Below, piece by piece: positions 45,184 to 54,362 of a stretch of 64,000 nucleotides of DNA (its first letter is position 1; each line of letters starts with the position of its first letter). The notes below the pieces were generated by a model. That model was not told where the DNA came from. It saw nothing but the letters and a program-made list of their open reading frames with translations, and ran no database searches. The position numbers and the translations under genes were made by a program. This DNA is from Limnohabitans sp. TEGF004. GTDB lineage: Bacteria > Pseudomonadota > Gammaproteobacteria > Burkholderiales > Burkholderiaceae_C. The stretch is from positions 2,108,001-2,172,000 of the forward strand of contig NZ_AP027056.1 of NCBI RefSeq assembly GCF_027924965.1, written 5' to 3'.

Positions 45184-46091
45184 CACTTACTCCCATACTT
45201 CGAAACAATAAATACGCCACTCACCACAAGCAGTGTGCCTGCACCAATCCATACGTTCAATGGTTCGTCCAACAGCAACACGCCTAGTGCAATGGTAGAC
45301 ATGGGGCCAATCATGCCGGTTTGTGCGGTCAACGCTGCGCCGATGCGCTCAATCGCCATCATCACCATCAACACAGGGGCCACAGTACAAGCCACCGCGT
45401 TCAGCACCCCCAACCACAGCACCTCCACAGGTACCGCCGCCGCAGACAAGGGGCGCAACAACAAGAACTGCGCAATGCAGCACAGGCACGCCACGCTGGT
45501 GGCCCAACCCACCAAGCGCAACGAGCCGATGCGCTGCACCAACTCACCGCTGTACAGCAAATACACGGCGTAGCTGATGGCGCTGGCCAAAATCAATCCA
45601 CCGCCCAAGGCCACGTTGGCACCCGACAGTGTGAGCTCATGCGCAAACACCAACAACACACCGCAGTAACTCACCCCCATCGCCAAGATGCGAATGGGGC
45701 GAATCGGTTTCTTGTACAGCACCCATCCCAGCAACATCACCAACGTGGGGTTGAGGTACAGGATGAGTCGCTCAAGGCTGGCCGTGATGTATTGCAGGCC
45801 CAAGAAATCAAGGTAGCTCGACAAGTAGTAACCCACGAAGCCAAGGCCCACGATGTCAATCACATCGCGACGTGTCAGCGGGTTTTCGCGCGCAATGGCT
45901 TGACGCTCAGCCCACAAACCCATGGCAATGAAAAACGGCAATGCAAACAGCATGCGGTACATGATGACCGTCACGGCATCGACCCCGTACACATAAGACA
46001 GCTTGATGATGATGGCTTTGCCGCTGAATGCAATGGCACCCGCAGAGGCAAGAAGAAGACCTGACAAAGCAGGACGTTGGACAGAATTCAT
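45183..46091 (-). CDS. EamA/DMT-family transporter (second)
   Basis: A 302-residue membrane protein with ten helices. Repeat 1 holds LERLILYLNPTLVMLLGWVLYKKP and repeat 2 ALTAQTGMIGPMSTIALGVLLLDEPL (each divided by a polar turn). It is more like the RhaT/YdcZ-type drug/metabolite exporters than the first EamA gene. Translation is coupled to the SDR gene. Substrate unknown. Confidence 0.88.
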   Translation of the reverse strand: MNSVQRPALSGLLLASAGAIAFSGKAIIIKLSYVYGVDAVTVIMYRMLFALPFFIAMGLWAERQAIARENPLTRRDVIDIVGLGFVGYYLSSYLDFLGLQYITASLERLILYLNPTLVMLLGWVLYKKPIRPIRILAMGVSYCGVLLVFAHELTLSGANVALGGGLILASAISYAVYLLYSGELVQRIGSLRLVGWATSVACLCCIAQFLLLRPLSAAAVPVEVLWLGVLNAVACTVAPVLMVMMAIERIGAALTAQTGMIGPMSTIALGVLLLDEPLNVWIGAGTLLVVSGVFIVSKYGSK

Positions 46092-46173
46092 TCGTAAAAA
46101 TCACCAGTAAGTCGTGAGTTTATGTGAGCAATAAGCACGGGCGTGTCACAAACGCTCGGTACCATTGGGGGGT

Positions 46174-47943
46174 ATGTCATCCCTTGAACTCACCCTGCTG
46201 TATTTGTGCGCTGCCGTGGTCAGCGTGGTGGGGTGTCGTCTGTTGCATTTGCCTGCCATGTTGGGCTATTTGTTTGCGGGCGTGGTGATTGGACCCAACG
46301 CTTTGGCGCTGGCCAACGACTCGGCGGCAATTGAACACTTGGCAGAGTTTGGCGTGGTGTTTTTGATGTTCGTCATCGGGTTGGAGTTCAACCTGCCCAA
46401 ACTCATGCGCATGCGCAAGTTGGTGTTTGGTTTGGGACTGGGCCAAGTGGTGCTCACGCTGGTGGGTGCTTTGTTGTTCAACCTCGCTGTGGGCTTTGCG
46501 CTCAAAGAATTGGGCTACATCTGGCGTTTGAGCTGGCAAGCGGCCTTGGCACTCGGCAGTGCGCTGGCCATGTCCAGCACTGCCATCGTGGTCAAGCTCA
46601 TGGCTGACCGTGTCGAGATGGAATCCCCCCACGGCCAACGCGTGATGGGCGTGTTGTTGTTTCAAGATTTGGCCGTGGTGCCGCTCTTGGTGCTCATCCC
46701 CGCACTGGCCGACATGGGTGAACACAACCTGTGGAAAGTTTTGTCGATCGCCATGCTCAAAGCGGCGGTGCTGGTGGGCTTGCTGTTGTGGGGTGGCCAA
46801 CGTGTGATGCGCAGTTGGTTGCACTTGGTGGCGCGCCGCAAGAGCGATGAGCTGTTCATGCTCAACCTCTTGTTCATGACGCTGGGTTTGGCATGGCTCA
46901 CCGAGCTGGCCGGTTTGTCGCTGGCCATGGGCGCCTTCTTAGCCGGTATGTTGATTGCCGAAACCGATTTCAAACACAAGGTGGAGGCAGATATTCGGCC
47001 CTTCCACGATGTGTTGCTGGGCTTGTTCTTCATCACCATCGGCATGAAGCTCGATTGGGAAGTGTTGATTGACAGCTGGGGCTGGGTGCTGTTGCTGTCC
47101 ATCGTGCCTTTGTTCCTCAAAGCAGGTTTGGTGTTTGTGTTGGCCCGCATCACCGGTGCGCCTGCGGGCGTGAGCCTACGCACCTCGTTGTACTTGGCGC
47201 AAGCGGGTGAATTCGGTTTTGTGCTGTTGACACTGGGCCTGCAAAACGCGCTCATCCCCGCCGCGTGGATGAGCCCCATCTTGGCGTCGATGGTGTTATC
47301 GATGATTGCCACGCCCTTCTTGGTGATGAATGCCGATCGCATCGTCAACCGCCTCATCAGCAACGACTGGCTGCTGCAATCGCTGGCCCTCACCGGCATG
47401 GCGCAGCGATCGCTCAAGGTAGAAAACCACGTCATCGTGTGCGGCTATGGTCGCAGCGGCCACAACTTGGTGGACTTACTCAAGCTCGAAAACATTCCCT
47501 ACGTGGCCCTCGACTCTGACCCCGATCAAGTGCAAATGGGCCGCGACCATGGCCACCATGTGGAGCTGGGCGACGCCACCCGTTTCTCAAGCCTCATGTC
47601 CGCAGGCTTGGTACGTGCCTCTGCGGTGGCGGTGACTTACCCCGACCTACCCTCGGCGCTCAAGGTGTTGGCATGGGTCAAAGAACACGCACCGCATGTA
47701 CCTGTGATCGTGCGCACCCATGACGACGAACACCTCGAAGACCTGCGCGCAGCAGGTGCCGCCGAAGTGGTGCCCGAAGTGATTGAAGGCAGCCTCATGC
47801 TGGCCAGCCAAACCTTGGCCCACATTGGCATTCCCCTCAAACGTGTGATTCGCTTGGTGCAAGGCCAACGTATGACGCGCTATGCGCTGATGCGCGATGT
47901 GCTCAAGCACAAAGAGGGGTTGGGGGATACGGAACCGCGTTGA
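46174..47943 (+). CDS. Kef-type monovalent cation:proton antiporter with TrkA-N domain
   Basis: A 589-residue CPA2 antiporter. Residues 1-380 form about 12-13 helices with LGYLFAGVVIGPNAL, FLMFVIGLEFN and AMSSTAIVVKLMAD. A Rossmann regulatory domain follows (VIVCGYGRSGHNLVDLL, DSDPDQVQMG). A TrkA-C-like end is limited. It exports K+ or Na+ in exchange for protons under stress such as electrophiles. The ATG at 46174 follows a G-rich ribosome site. No KefF/G-type ancillary gene is nearby. Confidence 0.9.
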   Translation: MSSLELTLLYLCAAVVSVVGCRLLHLPAMLGYLFAGVVIGPNALALANDSAAIEHLAEFGVVFLMFVIGLEFNLPKLMRMRKLVFGLGLGQVVLTLVGALLFNLAVGFALKELGYIWRLSWQAALALGSALAMSSTAIVVKLMADRVEMESPHGQRVMGVLLFQDLAVVPLLVLIPALADMGEHNLWKVLSIAMLKAAVLVGLLLWGGQRVMRSWLHLVARRKSDELFMLNLLFMTLGLAWLTELAGLSLAMGAFLAGMLIAETDFKHKVEADIRPFHDVLLGLFFITIGMKLDWEVLIDSWGWVLLLSIVPLFLKAGLVFVLARITGAPAGVSLRTSLYLAQAGEFGFVLLTLGLQNALIPAAWMSPILASMVLSMIATPFLVMNADRIVNRLISNDWLLQSLALTGMAQRSLKVENHVIVCGYGRSGHNLVDLLKLENIPYVALDSDPDQVQMGRDHGHHVELGDATRFSSLMSAGLVRASAVAVTYPDLPSALKVLAWVKEHAPHVPVIVRTHDDEHLEDLRAAGAAEVVPEVIEGSLMLASQTLAHIGIPLKRVIRLVQGQRMTRYALMRDVLKHKEGLGDTEPR

Positions 47944-47983
47944 CGTAGCGGATGTGCGGCAACTTGGGTGCCGCGCACACGAA

Positions 47984-48397
47984 TCAATGCTTGATTGGCT
48001 GTGCCAAAAAATCACGCCATGCGAGCAACATGGCCTTCACTTCAGGCCAAGTGAATCGCCCATCAGGCTGGTTCCAATACGCCAAGTCATCTGAATCCAC
48101 ATTGCTCTGATTGAACTGCACGCCGTTGATGGCCATGTCCACATTGAAAGCATCGCCATCGACAAACCATTTTTCTCGCGCGCCATCTTCGATTTGCGTC
48201 ATCGCGTGTAGCACCTCATCGCAGTGCGCCACGTCAGCCATGTCACTGGTCAACCAACTGCACACAAAGCGGTTGAGCGGATGCTGGTGGTCTCCCGTGC
48301 CGTCGTCACTCACCCACTCACACGCGGGGTAGTGCACGGGCTGTGCGGCGCTGCCGGGCACAGGCGCTTGTGTTTGGATGAAGCAACGCAGTGACAT
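47984..48397 (-). CDS. Acidic hypothetical protein paired with the EndoU gene
   Basis: A 137-residue cytosolic protein, strongly acidic (about 19 Asp/Glu to 8 Lys/Arg), with segments MADVAHCDEVLHAMTQIEDG and FNVDMAINGVQFNQSNVDSDD. There is a loose likeness to UPF0231/YacL-type proteins, not firm. It begins 3 bases after the EndoU stop. Acidic proteins encoded directly after a nuclease toxin are often its inhibitor, so an immunity role is a testable inference. Confidence 0.6.
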   Translation of the reverse strand: MSLRCFIQTQAPVPGSAAQPVHYPACEWVSDDGTGDHQHPLNRFVCSWLTSDMADVAHCDEVLHAMTQIEDGAREKWFVDGDAFNVDMAINGVQFNQSNVDSDDLAYWNQPDGRFTWPEVKAMLLAWRDFLAQPIKH

Positions 48398-48400
48398 GGA

Positions 48401-48961
48401 TCAGTGGCGTTTGCTGTACACGGGATACGCCGTGACGCGTGGTTCTAGATAACCTTCCACACGCACACCGCTGGGCGTGAGCGCGCTCCATTTCTCACCA
48501 CGAATGGTTTTGGTGGGGCTGAACCATGCGGCATTCACCTCGCTCACCACTTGCTCAGCGGTCCAATCTTTGGGGAACATGGTGTTGGGCATGGGGTTGC
48601 CGTTGCGATCGGTCTTGGTAATCCACTGGCCTGCACGCTGTGGGTCTGCCATTTGCACTTGGGCGCGGTACACGCCGGTGGCATCAGGGGAAGAAGCACT
48701 GCCTTCAATCACGCGCACATCGCCATTGAGCAAGGTGTGGCCGCCTGTGGGCTCACCGGTGCGACGTTTGTAATCTGCACCGATGATGTGTTTGAAATCA
48801 ATGGGGGAGTTGCTGGCAGGCATGGCCTCTTGAGCCACGGCCACTGACTTGGCTTTTTCATGCGACGCTGTGTTCGATGAACTGTGCGACCCTTTGTAAG
48901 AAAAGAACGCCGACAGCGCGACGATCACCAAAGCCAATCCAACACGAATCAATTTATTCAC
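48401..48961 (-). CDS. Membrane-anchored or exported EndoU nuclease-domain protein
   Basis: A 186-residue protein. Residues 5-20 form a signal or anchor helix (VGLALVIVALSAFFSY), followed by a Ser/Ala linker. Residues about 54-183 match bacterial EndoU (PF14436): DFKHIIG, GGHTL, NTMFPKDWT, VVSEVNAAW, GVRVEGYLEP and the ending VTAYPVYS. His58, His75 and Tyr171 are candidate catalytic residues. In CdiA toxins this domain cleaves tRNA. Here it stands alone with its own export signal. It starts with GTG at 48961, inside the end of the gamma-glutamyltransferase gene (8-base overlap). Confidence 0.8.
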   Translation of the reverse strand: MNKLIRVGLALVIVALSAFFSYKGSHSSSNTASHEKAKSVAVAQEAMPASNSPIDFKHIIGADYKRRTGEPTGGHTLLNGDVRVIEGSASSPDATGVYRAQVQMADPQRAGQWITKTDRNGNPMPNTMFPKDWTAEQVVSEVNAAWFSPTKTIRGEKWSALTPSGVRVEGYLEPRVTAYPVYSKRH

Positions 48962-50783
48962 CCATCACCTCACCTTCACGTCGTGGGTCAGCGCCGCTCA
49001 CCCACACGAATTTTTCATTTCTGTTTTGTTTGACCACGGCTTGCAAGCCGCTGGTCAATGCAAGTTCCCTCACCTCGTGGCCGCGCTCGCGCAAGGCCGC
49101 AAGGGTAGCAGGCGCAAAGCGCCCGCCTTCCAACACCAGTGGGCCGCCCACGCTGCCAAAGTTGGGCAACGCAATGGCTTGCTGCGGGCTCAGGCCCCAG
49201 TTCAACACGCCCACCAGAGTTTTGGCGGTGAAGTGAATGATCATCGCGCCGCCGGGGCTACCCACACTCATCACCAATTGACCCGTGGCTTTGTCAAACA
49301 CCAAGGTGGGCGACATGGACGAGCGCGGGCGTTTGTTGGGCTGCACACGGTTGGCCACAAGGCGGCCCTGCGAATCACGCGGGGTAAAGCTGAAATCGGT
49401 CAGCTCGTTGTTGAGCAAAAAACCTTTCACCATTTGGCGCGAACCAAACGCGTCTTCGATGGTGGTGGTCATGGCCAACGCGTTGCCGTATCCATCCACG
49501 ATGCTGATGTGCGAGGTGCCGTACTCAGGCTTCTCCACCATGGGTGCAAAGCTGCTACGTTGCGCACGCACGGGCACACCAGGCAAGGCTTGCGGCATGG
49601 CCGTGGGGCGAATGAGTTTGGCGCGCTCGCGCAAATACGCAGGGGCCAGCAAGCTTTGCCATTCGCCGCTGGGGGCCGGCGCAAAGTCGGGGTCGGCCAC
49701 ATACAAGGCACGGTCGGCGAAGGCCAAGCGCGAGGCCTCGGTATACAGATGCAACCAACGCGGGTCGGGTGTGCCATCCACAGCCTCAGTCGGGGGCGAC
49801 ATCAATGATGCGGGTGTGTGCTGCAACATGCCCAGTATTTGGCCAATGGCAATCGCGCCCGAACTGGGCGGTGGAAAACCACACACACGGTACACACGGC
49901 TCGCGGCGGCATGGTCAAAACACACAGGTGTGCGTTCTTTGGCTTGGTAGTTGGCCAAGTCGCTCAATGCCAAGCGTCCTGGATTGCTGGGGTGCTGCTG
50001 CACTTTGCGCACCACGGCCTCGGCCACCTCGCCGCTGTAAAACGCTTGCACGCCCTCAAGGGCGATGCGTTGCAACACAGCGGCTAACTCTGGGTTGCGC
50101 AACACATGGCCGATCGCGTGCGGCTCGCCATTGGCTTGGTAAAAGTAAGCGCGTGCAGATGCGTCTAAACGCAAATACGCATCTGCCTTGAGCTGCGCGT
50201 GCAAACGCGGGCTGATGGCAAAGCCTTGATTCGCAAACGCAATGGCAGGCTCAAACAATTTGGCCCACGGCAGTTTGCCGTGTTGGGCATGCGCTTGCGC
50301 CAACATGCGCAACACGCCGGGTGTGCCCACCGAGCGACCACCCACCACGGCCGCGTGAAACGCCAGAGGCTGGCCCTCGGCATTGAGCAGCATGTCTTCG
50401 GTAGCCGCCGCAGGGGCAGTTTCACGGCCATCAAAGGCTTGCACTTTGGCACTGCTTGCTGCGCCATCACCCGCTGTGCTGTGCAACAAAAAAGCACCGC
50501 CACCCAGTCCACTGGATTGCGGCTCGACCAAGCCCAACACCATTTGCACGGCGATGGCGGCATCGACCGCCGAACCGCCTGCTTTCAACATCTCAAAGCC
50601 TGCTTGTGTGGCCAAGGGGTTGGCCGCAGCCACTGCAAATTTTTGGGTGACGACATCGGCTTTGCGCGTGAACCCTGTGGCGATTTCGGGTTGCAGTGGT
50701 GTGTTGTTGTGGAGCTGCGTGGTGCACGCCCCCAACAACACCACCACCACAACGCAGCAGTGCGAACGAGTCGAAGTGCCCAT
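48954..50783 (-). CDS. ggt: Gamma-glutamyltransferase lipoprotein
   Basis: A 609-residue N-terminal nucleophile hydrolase that cleaves glutathione and other gamma-glutamyl compounds in the periplasm. The start ATG at 50783 gives a lipoprotein signal ending LLGAC. The proenzyme is expected to self-cleave before the Thr of YGTSHISIVDGYGNA. VGSPGGAMI is the oxyanion-site block, and SSGLGGGAFLL is typical. It lies between the DUF3422 and EndoU genes, with the EndoU start overlapping its stop. Confidence 0.93.
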   Translation of the reverse strand: MGTSTRSHCCVVVVVLLGACTTQLHNNTPLQPEIATGFTRKADVVTQKFAVAAANPLATQAGFEMLKAGGSAVDAAIAVQMVLGLVEPQSSGLGGGAFLLHSTAGDGAASSAKVQAFDGRETAPAAATEDMLLNAEGQPLAFHAAVVGGRSVGTPGVLRMLAQAHAQHGKLPWAKLFEPAIAFANQGFAISPRLHAQLKADAYLRLDASARAYFYQANGEPHAIGHVLRNPELAAVLQRIALEGVQAFYSGEVAEAVVRKVQQHPSNPGRLALSDLANYQAKERTPVCFDHAAASRVYRVCGFPPPSSGAIAIGQILGMLQHTPASLMSPPTEAVDGTPDPRWLHLYTEASRLAFADRALYVADPDFAPAPSGEWQSLLAPAYLRERAKLIRPTAMPQALPGVPVRAQRSSFAPMVEKPEYGTSHISIVDGYGNALAMTTTIEDAFGSRQMVKGFLLNNELTDFSFTPRDSQGRLVANRVQPNKRPRSSMSPTLVFDKATGQLVMSVGSPGGAMIIHFTAKTLVGVLNWGLSPQQAIALPNFGSVGGPLVLEGGRFAPATLAALRERGHEVRELALTSGLQAVVKQNRNEKFVWVSGADPRREGEVMGE

Positions 50784-50845
50784 GTCAAGAAAGAAACGCT
50801 TGCGAGATGATTCAGCCCGACATGCGTGAGGCACACGCTCATCCA

Positions 50846-52120
50846 TCATTTCTTAAATACTCTGTTGTGCAGCCGTCGCATCGACAGCCACACCAACAAG
50901 CCTACAAACGGCAAAGCGCAAGCGGCTGTCAGGTCAGGTGAGAACGGCCAACCCACCTTCTCGGCGCCCTTGGCCAAGTAGCTCACCAAGCCCGTGAAGT
51001 AATAGGTGATCGCCGCCACGGACAAACCCTCCACCGTGGACTGCATTTTGAGTTGCAAGTCTTGGCGTTGGTTCATGGTGGTGAGCAAGGCTTGGCTGCT
51101 TTGTTGTTGTTCAAAGTCGACCCGTGTGCGCAACAAGTTACTCATGCGTGAGACGCGTTCAGACAATGCGTTTTGACGGCGCGACGCCCAGTCACAGGTG
51201 CTGCGTGCAGGCGACAAACGACGCTCCATGAATTCAGCAATGGTTTGCATGCCGGGCATGCGCGACTCGGCAATGTCACGGATGCGGCGGTCCACCAACT
51301 CAAAGTAAGCGCGCGTGGCCGAGAAGCGTGAATGCGTGCTGGCGTATTGGCCTTCCACTTCGCCGGCCAAACGCGTGAGACGGTCCAACAACCCTGCTTC
51401 GTCGGCACTTTTAGCATTGCGAATGGCGTTGGCCATGGCAGCCAGCTCGCGCTCGGCATCGGCGAGCGCCTGCGAAGCCTCTCGGGCTGCGGGAACACCC
51501 AGCAAGGCGGCCATGCGGTAGGTCTCAATCTCCAACAGTTGCTGGACTAAACGACCTTGACGACGCGGCGTGAGCGAGCCTGTCAACAACACAATGCGTG
51601 AGTAGCCATCGGGGTGCAACTGAAAATCGGTGTACACCTCGCCGTGCCCTTCGGCCACGGTGGAAGCAACCAAGGTGTCCTCATGCAGCACCTTGGGCAT
51701 GTCTGTGTGAATGTCCAAGGTAGACGACGGCACAAGCCACACATGCAAACGCGCCAAGCACTCACCAGGCAACTGGGTCAACCATTTTTGGGGGACAGCT
51801 TGCACAGCTGTCATGGGCTCTGCCTGCGCAAACACATCCGAGCTCACAGGGCGCATGAAGGTCCATGACACAAACTCGGTGTGCAGCTCCCAACGTAGGC
51901 GAAACGAGCCCAGATCCATGCGCACATGGTTGGTCTGCGCATCAGGCGCGGGTAAATGGTGATCGTGCAGCAACTGCGCCAAGTGGTCGCGACTCGCTTG
52001 CGCACTGGCACGGTCCACCCACATGACCACGCGCGAAATCACCTGCGGTGCCTGCATGGGCTCTGGGGGACGTGCGTGCACTTCGTTGTGCAGGGCCAGT
52101 CGTTGGGGGTGGTCGATCAT
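50846..52120 (-). CDS. DUF3422 family membrane protein
   Basis: A 424-residue protein. Residues 1-370 are cytoplasmic, with the family start DHPQRLALHNEVHARPPEPM and a long helical, coiled-coil-like part (ERELAAMANAIRNAKSADEAG). The C-terminus has two membrane helices (VEGLSVAAITYYFTGLVSYL and TAACALPFVGLLVWLSM) and a short basic tail. The family has no known function that I can state. It heads the minus-strand chain with ggt 62 bases downstream. Confidence 0.87.
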   Translation of the reverse strand: MIDHPQRLALHNEVHARPPEPMQAPQVISRVVMWVDRASAQASRDHLAQLLHDHHLPAPDAQTNHVRMDLGSFRLRWELHTEFVSWTFMRPVSSDVFAQAEPMTAVQAVPQKWLTQLPGECLARLHVWLVPSSTLDIHTDMPKVLHEDTLVASTVAEGHGEVYTDFQLHPDGYSRIVLLTGSLTPRRQGRLVQQLLEIETYRMAALLGVPAAREASQALADAERELAAMANAIRNAKSADEAGLLDRLTRLAGEVEGQYASTHSRFSATRAYFELVDRRIRDIAESRMPGMQTIAEFMERRLSPARSTCDWASRRQNALSERVSRMSNLLRTRVDFEQQQSSQALLTTMNQRQDLQLKMQSTVEGLSVAAITYYFTGLVSYLAKGAEKVGWPFSPDLTAACALPFVGLLVWLSMRRLHNRVFKK

Positions 52121-52181
52121 TGATCACTTTCAAAAACGCATTGAACGGCCAATATAAACGAAGCTCAAGCTTGCCCCAACG

Positions 52182-52207
52182 AAAAACGGCACCCGAAGGT
52201 GCCGTTT
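52182..52207 (-). terminator. Rho-independent terminator after tctA
   Basis: AAACGGCACC (52184-52193), loop CGAA, GGTGCCGTTT (52198-52207). On the minus strand the stem is followed by TT and then CGTT. It lies 25 bases past the tctA stop and separates that operon from the DUF3422 gene. Confidence 0.85.
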
Positions 52208-52231
52208 GAAGGTGAAACAGTTTGAACTGAA

Positions 52232-53743
52232 TTACTCTTCCACGAAGGCTTCTTCGCGTTTGGACTTGATGGAGGGCAGCAGCACGATCACCAAGAGCAA
52301 GGCCGCCGCCGCCAACAAACCAGCTGACAAGGGACGTGTACCGAACACAGTCCAGTCACCACGTGACAGCAACAAGGCGCGACGCAGGTTTTCTTCCATC
52401 ATCGGCCCTAGGATGAAGCCGAGCAACAAAGGCGCAGGCTCTACGCCCAACTTCATGAAGAGGTAACCAATCAAGCCAAAGCCAGCCACCATCCAGATGT
52501 CGAAGGTGTTGTTGTTGGTCGAGTACACACCGATCGCACAGAACAGCACGATGGCAGGGAACAAGAAGCGGTAAGGCACAGACAACAACTTGATCCACAT
52601 GCCGATCAAAGGCAAGTTCAAGATCACAAGCATCAAGTTACCAATCCACATCGAGGCAATCAGACCCCAGAACAACTCGGGGTTGCTGGTCATCACCTGT
52701 GGGCCGGGTTGGATGTTGTGAATGGTCATCGCACCCACCATCAAAGCCATCACGGCGTTGGGTGGAATACCCAAGGTGAGCAAGGGAATGAACGAGGTTT
52801 GTGCACCTGCGTTGTTAGCCGCTTCAGGCGCAGCCACACCGCGGATGTTGCCTTGACCGAAGGGCACTTCACCAGGTTGAAGTTTGGTTTTCTTTTCGAT
52901 CGTGTAAGCGGCAAACGCAGCCAACAACGCACCGCCACCAGGCAACACACCGAGCATCGAACCCAAGGCAGTGCCACGAAGCACCGCAGGCATCATGTTC
53001 TTGAAGTCTTCCTTGGTGGGGAACAAACCTTCCACCTTGGCAGTGAACACTTCGCGGTCTTCTTCGGGGCGCGACAAGTTCGAGATGATCTCGCCGTAAC
53101 CGAACACGCCCATCGCCACCACCACGAAGCCCACACCGTCGGTGAGTTCAGGAATGTCAAAGCTGAAACGTGCCACGCCAGAGTTGACGTCGGTACCGAT
53201 CAAGCCCATCAAAAGACCCAACACGATCATGGCAATCGCTTTGAGCAAAGAGCCCGAAGCCAACACCACCGCGCCGACCAAGCCCAAGATCATGAGCGAG
53301 AAATATTCGGCAGGGCCGAACTTGAACGCGAGTTCGGTCAAAGGAGGCGCGAAGGCAGCCAAGATCAACGTACCCACAGAACCGGCGAAGAACGAACCCA
53401 AGCCAGCAGCCGCCAAAGCGGGGCCTGCACGGCCTTTGCGGGCCATTTGGTAGCCGTCAATGGTGGTCACCACCGACGACGATTCACCAGGCAAGTTCAC
53501 CAAAATCGCAGTGGTTGAACCACCGTATTGGGCGCCGTAATAAATACCGGCCAACATGATCAGCGCCGACACGGGGGGCAGCGCATAGGTGGCAGGCAAC
53601 AACATGGCGATGGTCGCCACTGGGCCAATGCCTGGCAACACGCCAATCAGCGTGCCCAAGATACAACCGATCAAGGCATACATGAGGTTGATGGGCGTGA
53701 ACGCCACACCAAAACCTAGTGAGAGGTTTGCAATCAAATCCAT
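52232..53743 (-). CDS. tctA: Tripartite tricarboxylate transporter large permease TctA
   Basis: A 503-residue membrane protein with 11-12 helices. Family motifs include GVLPGIGPVATIAMLLP, YGAQYGGSTTAILVNLPGE (read as two blocks), GVLPGGGALLAAFAAY and KFGPAEYFSLMILGL. TctA moves solutes delivered by a Bug/TctC receptor using an ion gradient. It is preceded by tctB 17 bases upstream and ends with a terminator. No tctC lies beside it. Confidence 0.94.
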   Translation of the reverse strand: MDLIANLSLGFGVAFTPINLMYALIGCILGTLIGVLPGIGPVATIAMLLPATYALPPVSALIMLAGIYYGAQYGGSTTAILVNLPGESSSVVTTIDGYQMARKGRAGPALAAAGLGSFFAGSVGTLILAAFAPPLTELAFKFGPAEYFSLMILGLVGAVVLASGSLLKAIAMIVLGLLMGLIGTDVNSGVARFSFDIPELTDGVGFVVVAMGVFGYGEIISNLSRPEEDREVFTAKVEGLFPTKEDFKNMMPAVLRGTALGSMLGVLPGGGALLAAFAAYTIEKKTKLQPGEVPFGQGNIRGVAAPEAANNAGAQTSFIPLLTLGIPPNAVMALMVGAMTIHNIQPGPQVMTSNPELFWGLIASMWIGNLMLVILNLPLIGMWIKLLSVPYRFLFPAIVLFCAIGVYSTNNNTFDIWMVAGFGLIGYLFMKLGVEPAPLLLGFILGPMMEENLRRALLLSRGDWTVFGTRPLSAGLLAAAALLLVIVLLPSIKSKREEAFVEE

Positions 53744-53760
53744 TTTTTATTTCTCCCGGC

Positions 53761-54246
53761 TCAACCAGTGATGAAGGTGGGCCACACAGGCATCTGCAAT
53801 TTCAGCAGCACGATGAAAGCCAAGTAGCTACCAGCTGACAAGATGGTGGCCAAGATGAGCACGTCTTTCAAGACAAATGAATCACCTGCTTTGCTGGCAA
53901 TCAACACCAAGGCGTAGATCGCAGCAATCAAACCCATCGCTGGAATGCCAAAGCTGGGCAAGCCAGCCAACAAAATGCCAAACACAACGTTGGAACCCAA
54001 GATGTAAACAATGGGCTTCCACGCAAAAGCACCTACGGGCTCACCGTCTTCGGTGTGTTCCACCAACGAATAAAACGTGATGAAGGCACCCAACACGGCC
54101 AAAAAAATGCCGAGTAACAAGGGAAAGTAGCCAGGCCCCATGCGAGCGCCGGTACCGATGTTGTAGTTGGTTGCGCCCCAAGCGAAACCAGCACCGACCA
54201 ATGTAAACATCAGGCCGGAGAAAAAGTCTTTTTGACTTTTGATCAT
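53761..54246 (-). CDS. tctB: Tripartite tricarboxylate transporter small subunit TctB
   Basis: A 161-residue protein with four hydrophobic segments and the family opening KDFFSGLMFTLVGAGFAWGA followed by GTGARMGPGYFPLLLG. The start ATG at 54246 has AGGAG upstream. It pairs with TctA. The 116 bases upstream to the spermidine-synthase-like gene's 3' end hold no gene and should contain its promoter. Confidence 0.92.
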   Translation of the reverse strand: MIKSQKDFFSGLMFTLVGAGFAWGATNYNIGTGARMGPGYFPLLLGIFLAVLGAFITFYSLVEHTEDGEPVGAFAWKPIVYILGSNVVFGILLAGLPSFGIPAMGLIAAIYALVLIASKAGDSFVLKDVLILATILSAGSYLAFIVLLKLQMPVWPTFITG

Positions 54247-54362
54247 TTCTTCTCCTCTATTCAAAAGCAAATATGCAATGAATTATGGAGTTGCAGAGGG
54301 GCCTAATCCGATGTGGGTTCCACCTATTTTTGAAGAAGAAAAATCAGGGGTAAACCCTTGCC

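Noticed and set aside
52709..53518. A 269-codon plus-strand frame opposite tctA
   Set aside because: Antisense shadow of the TctA gene, dominated by His, Arg and Gln.
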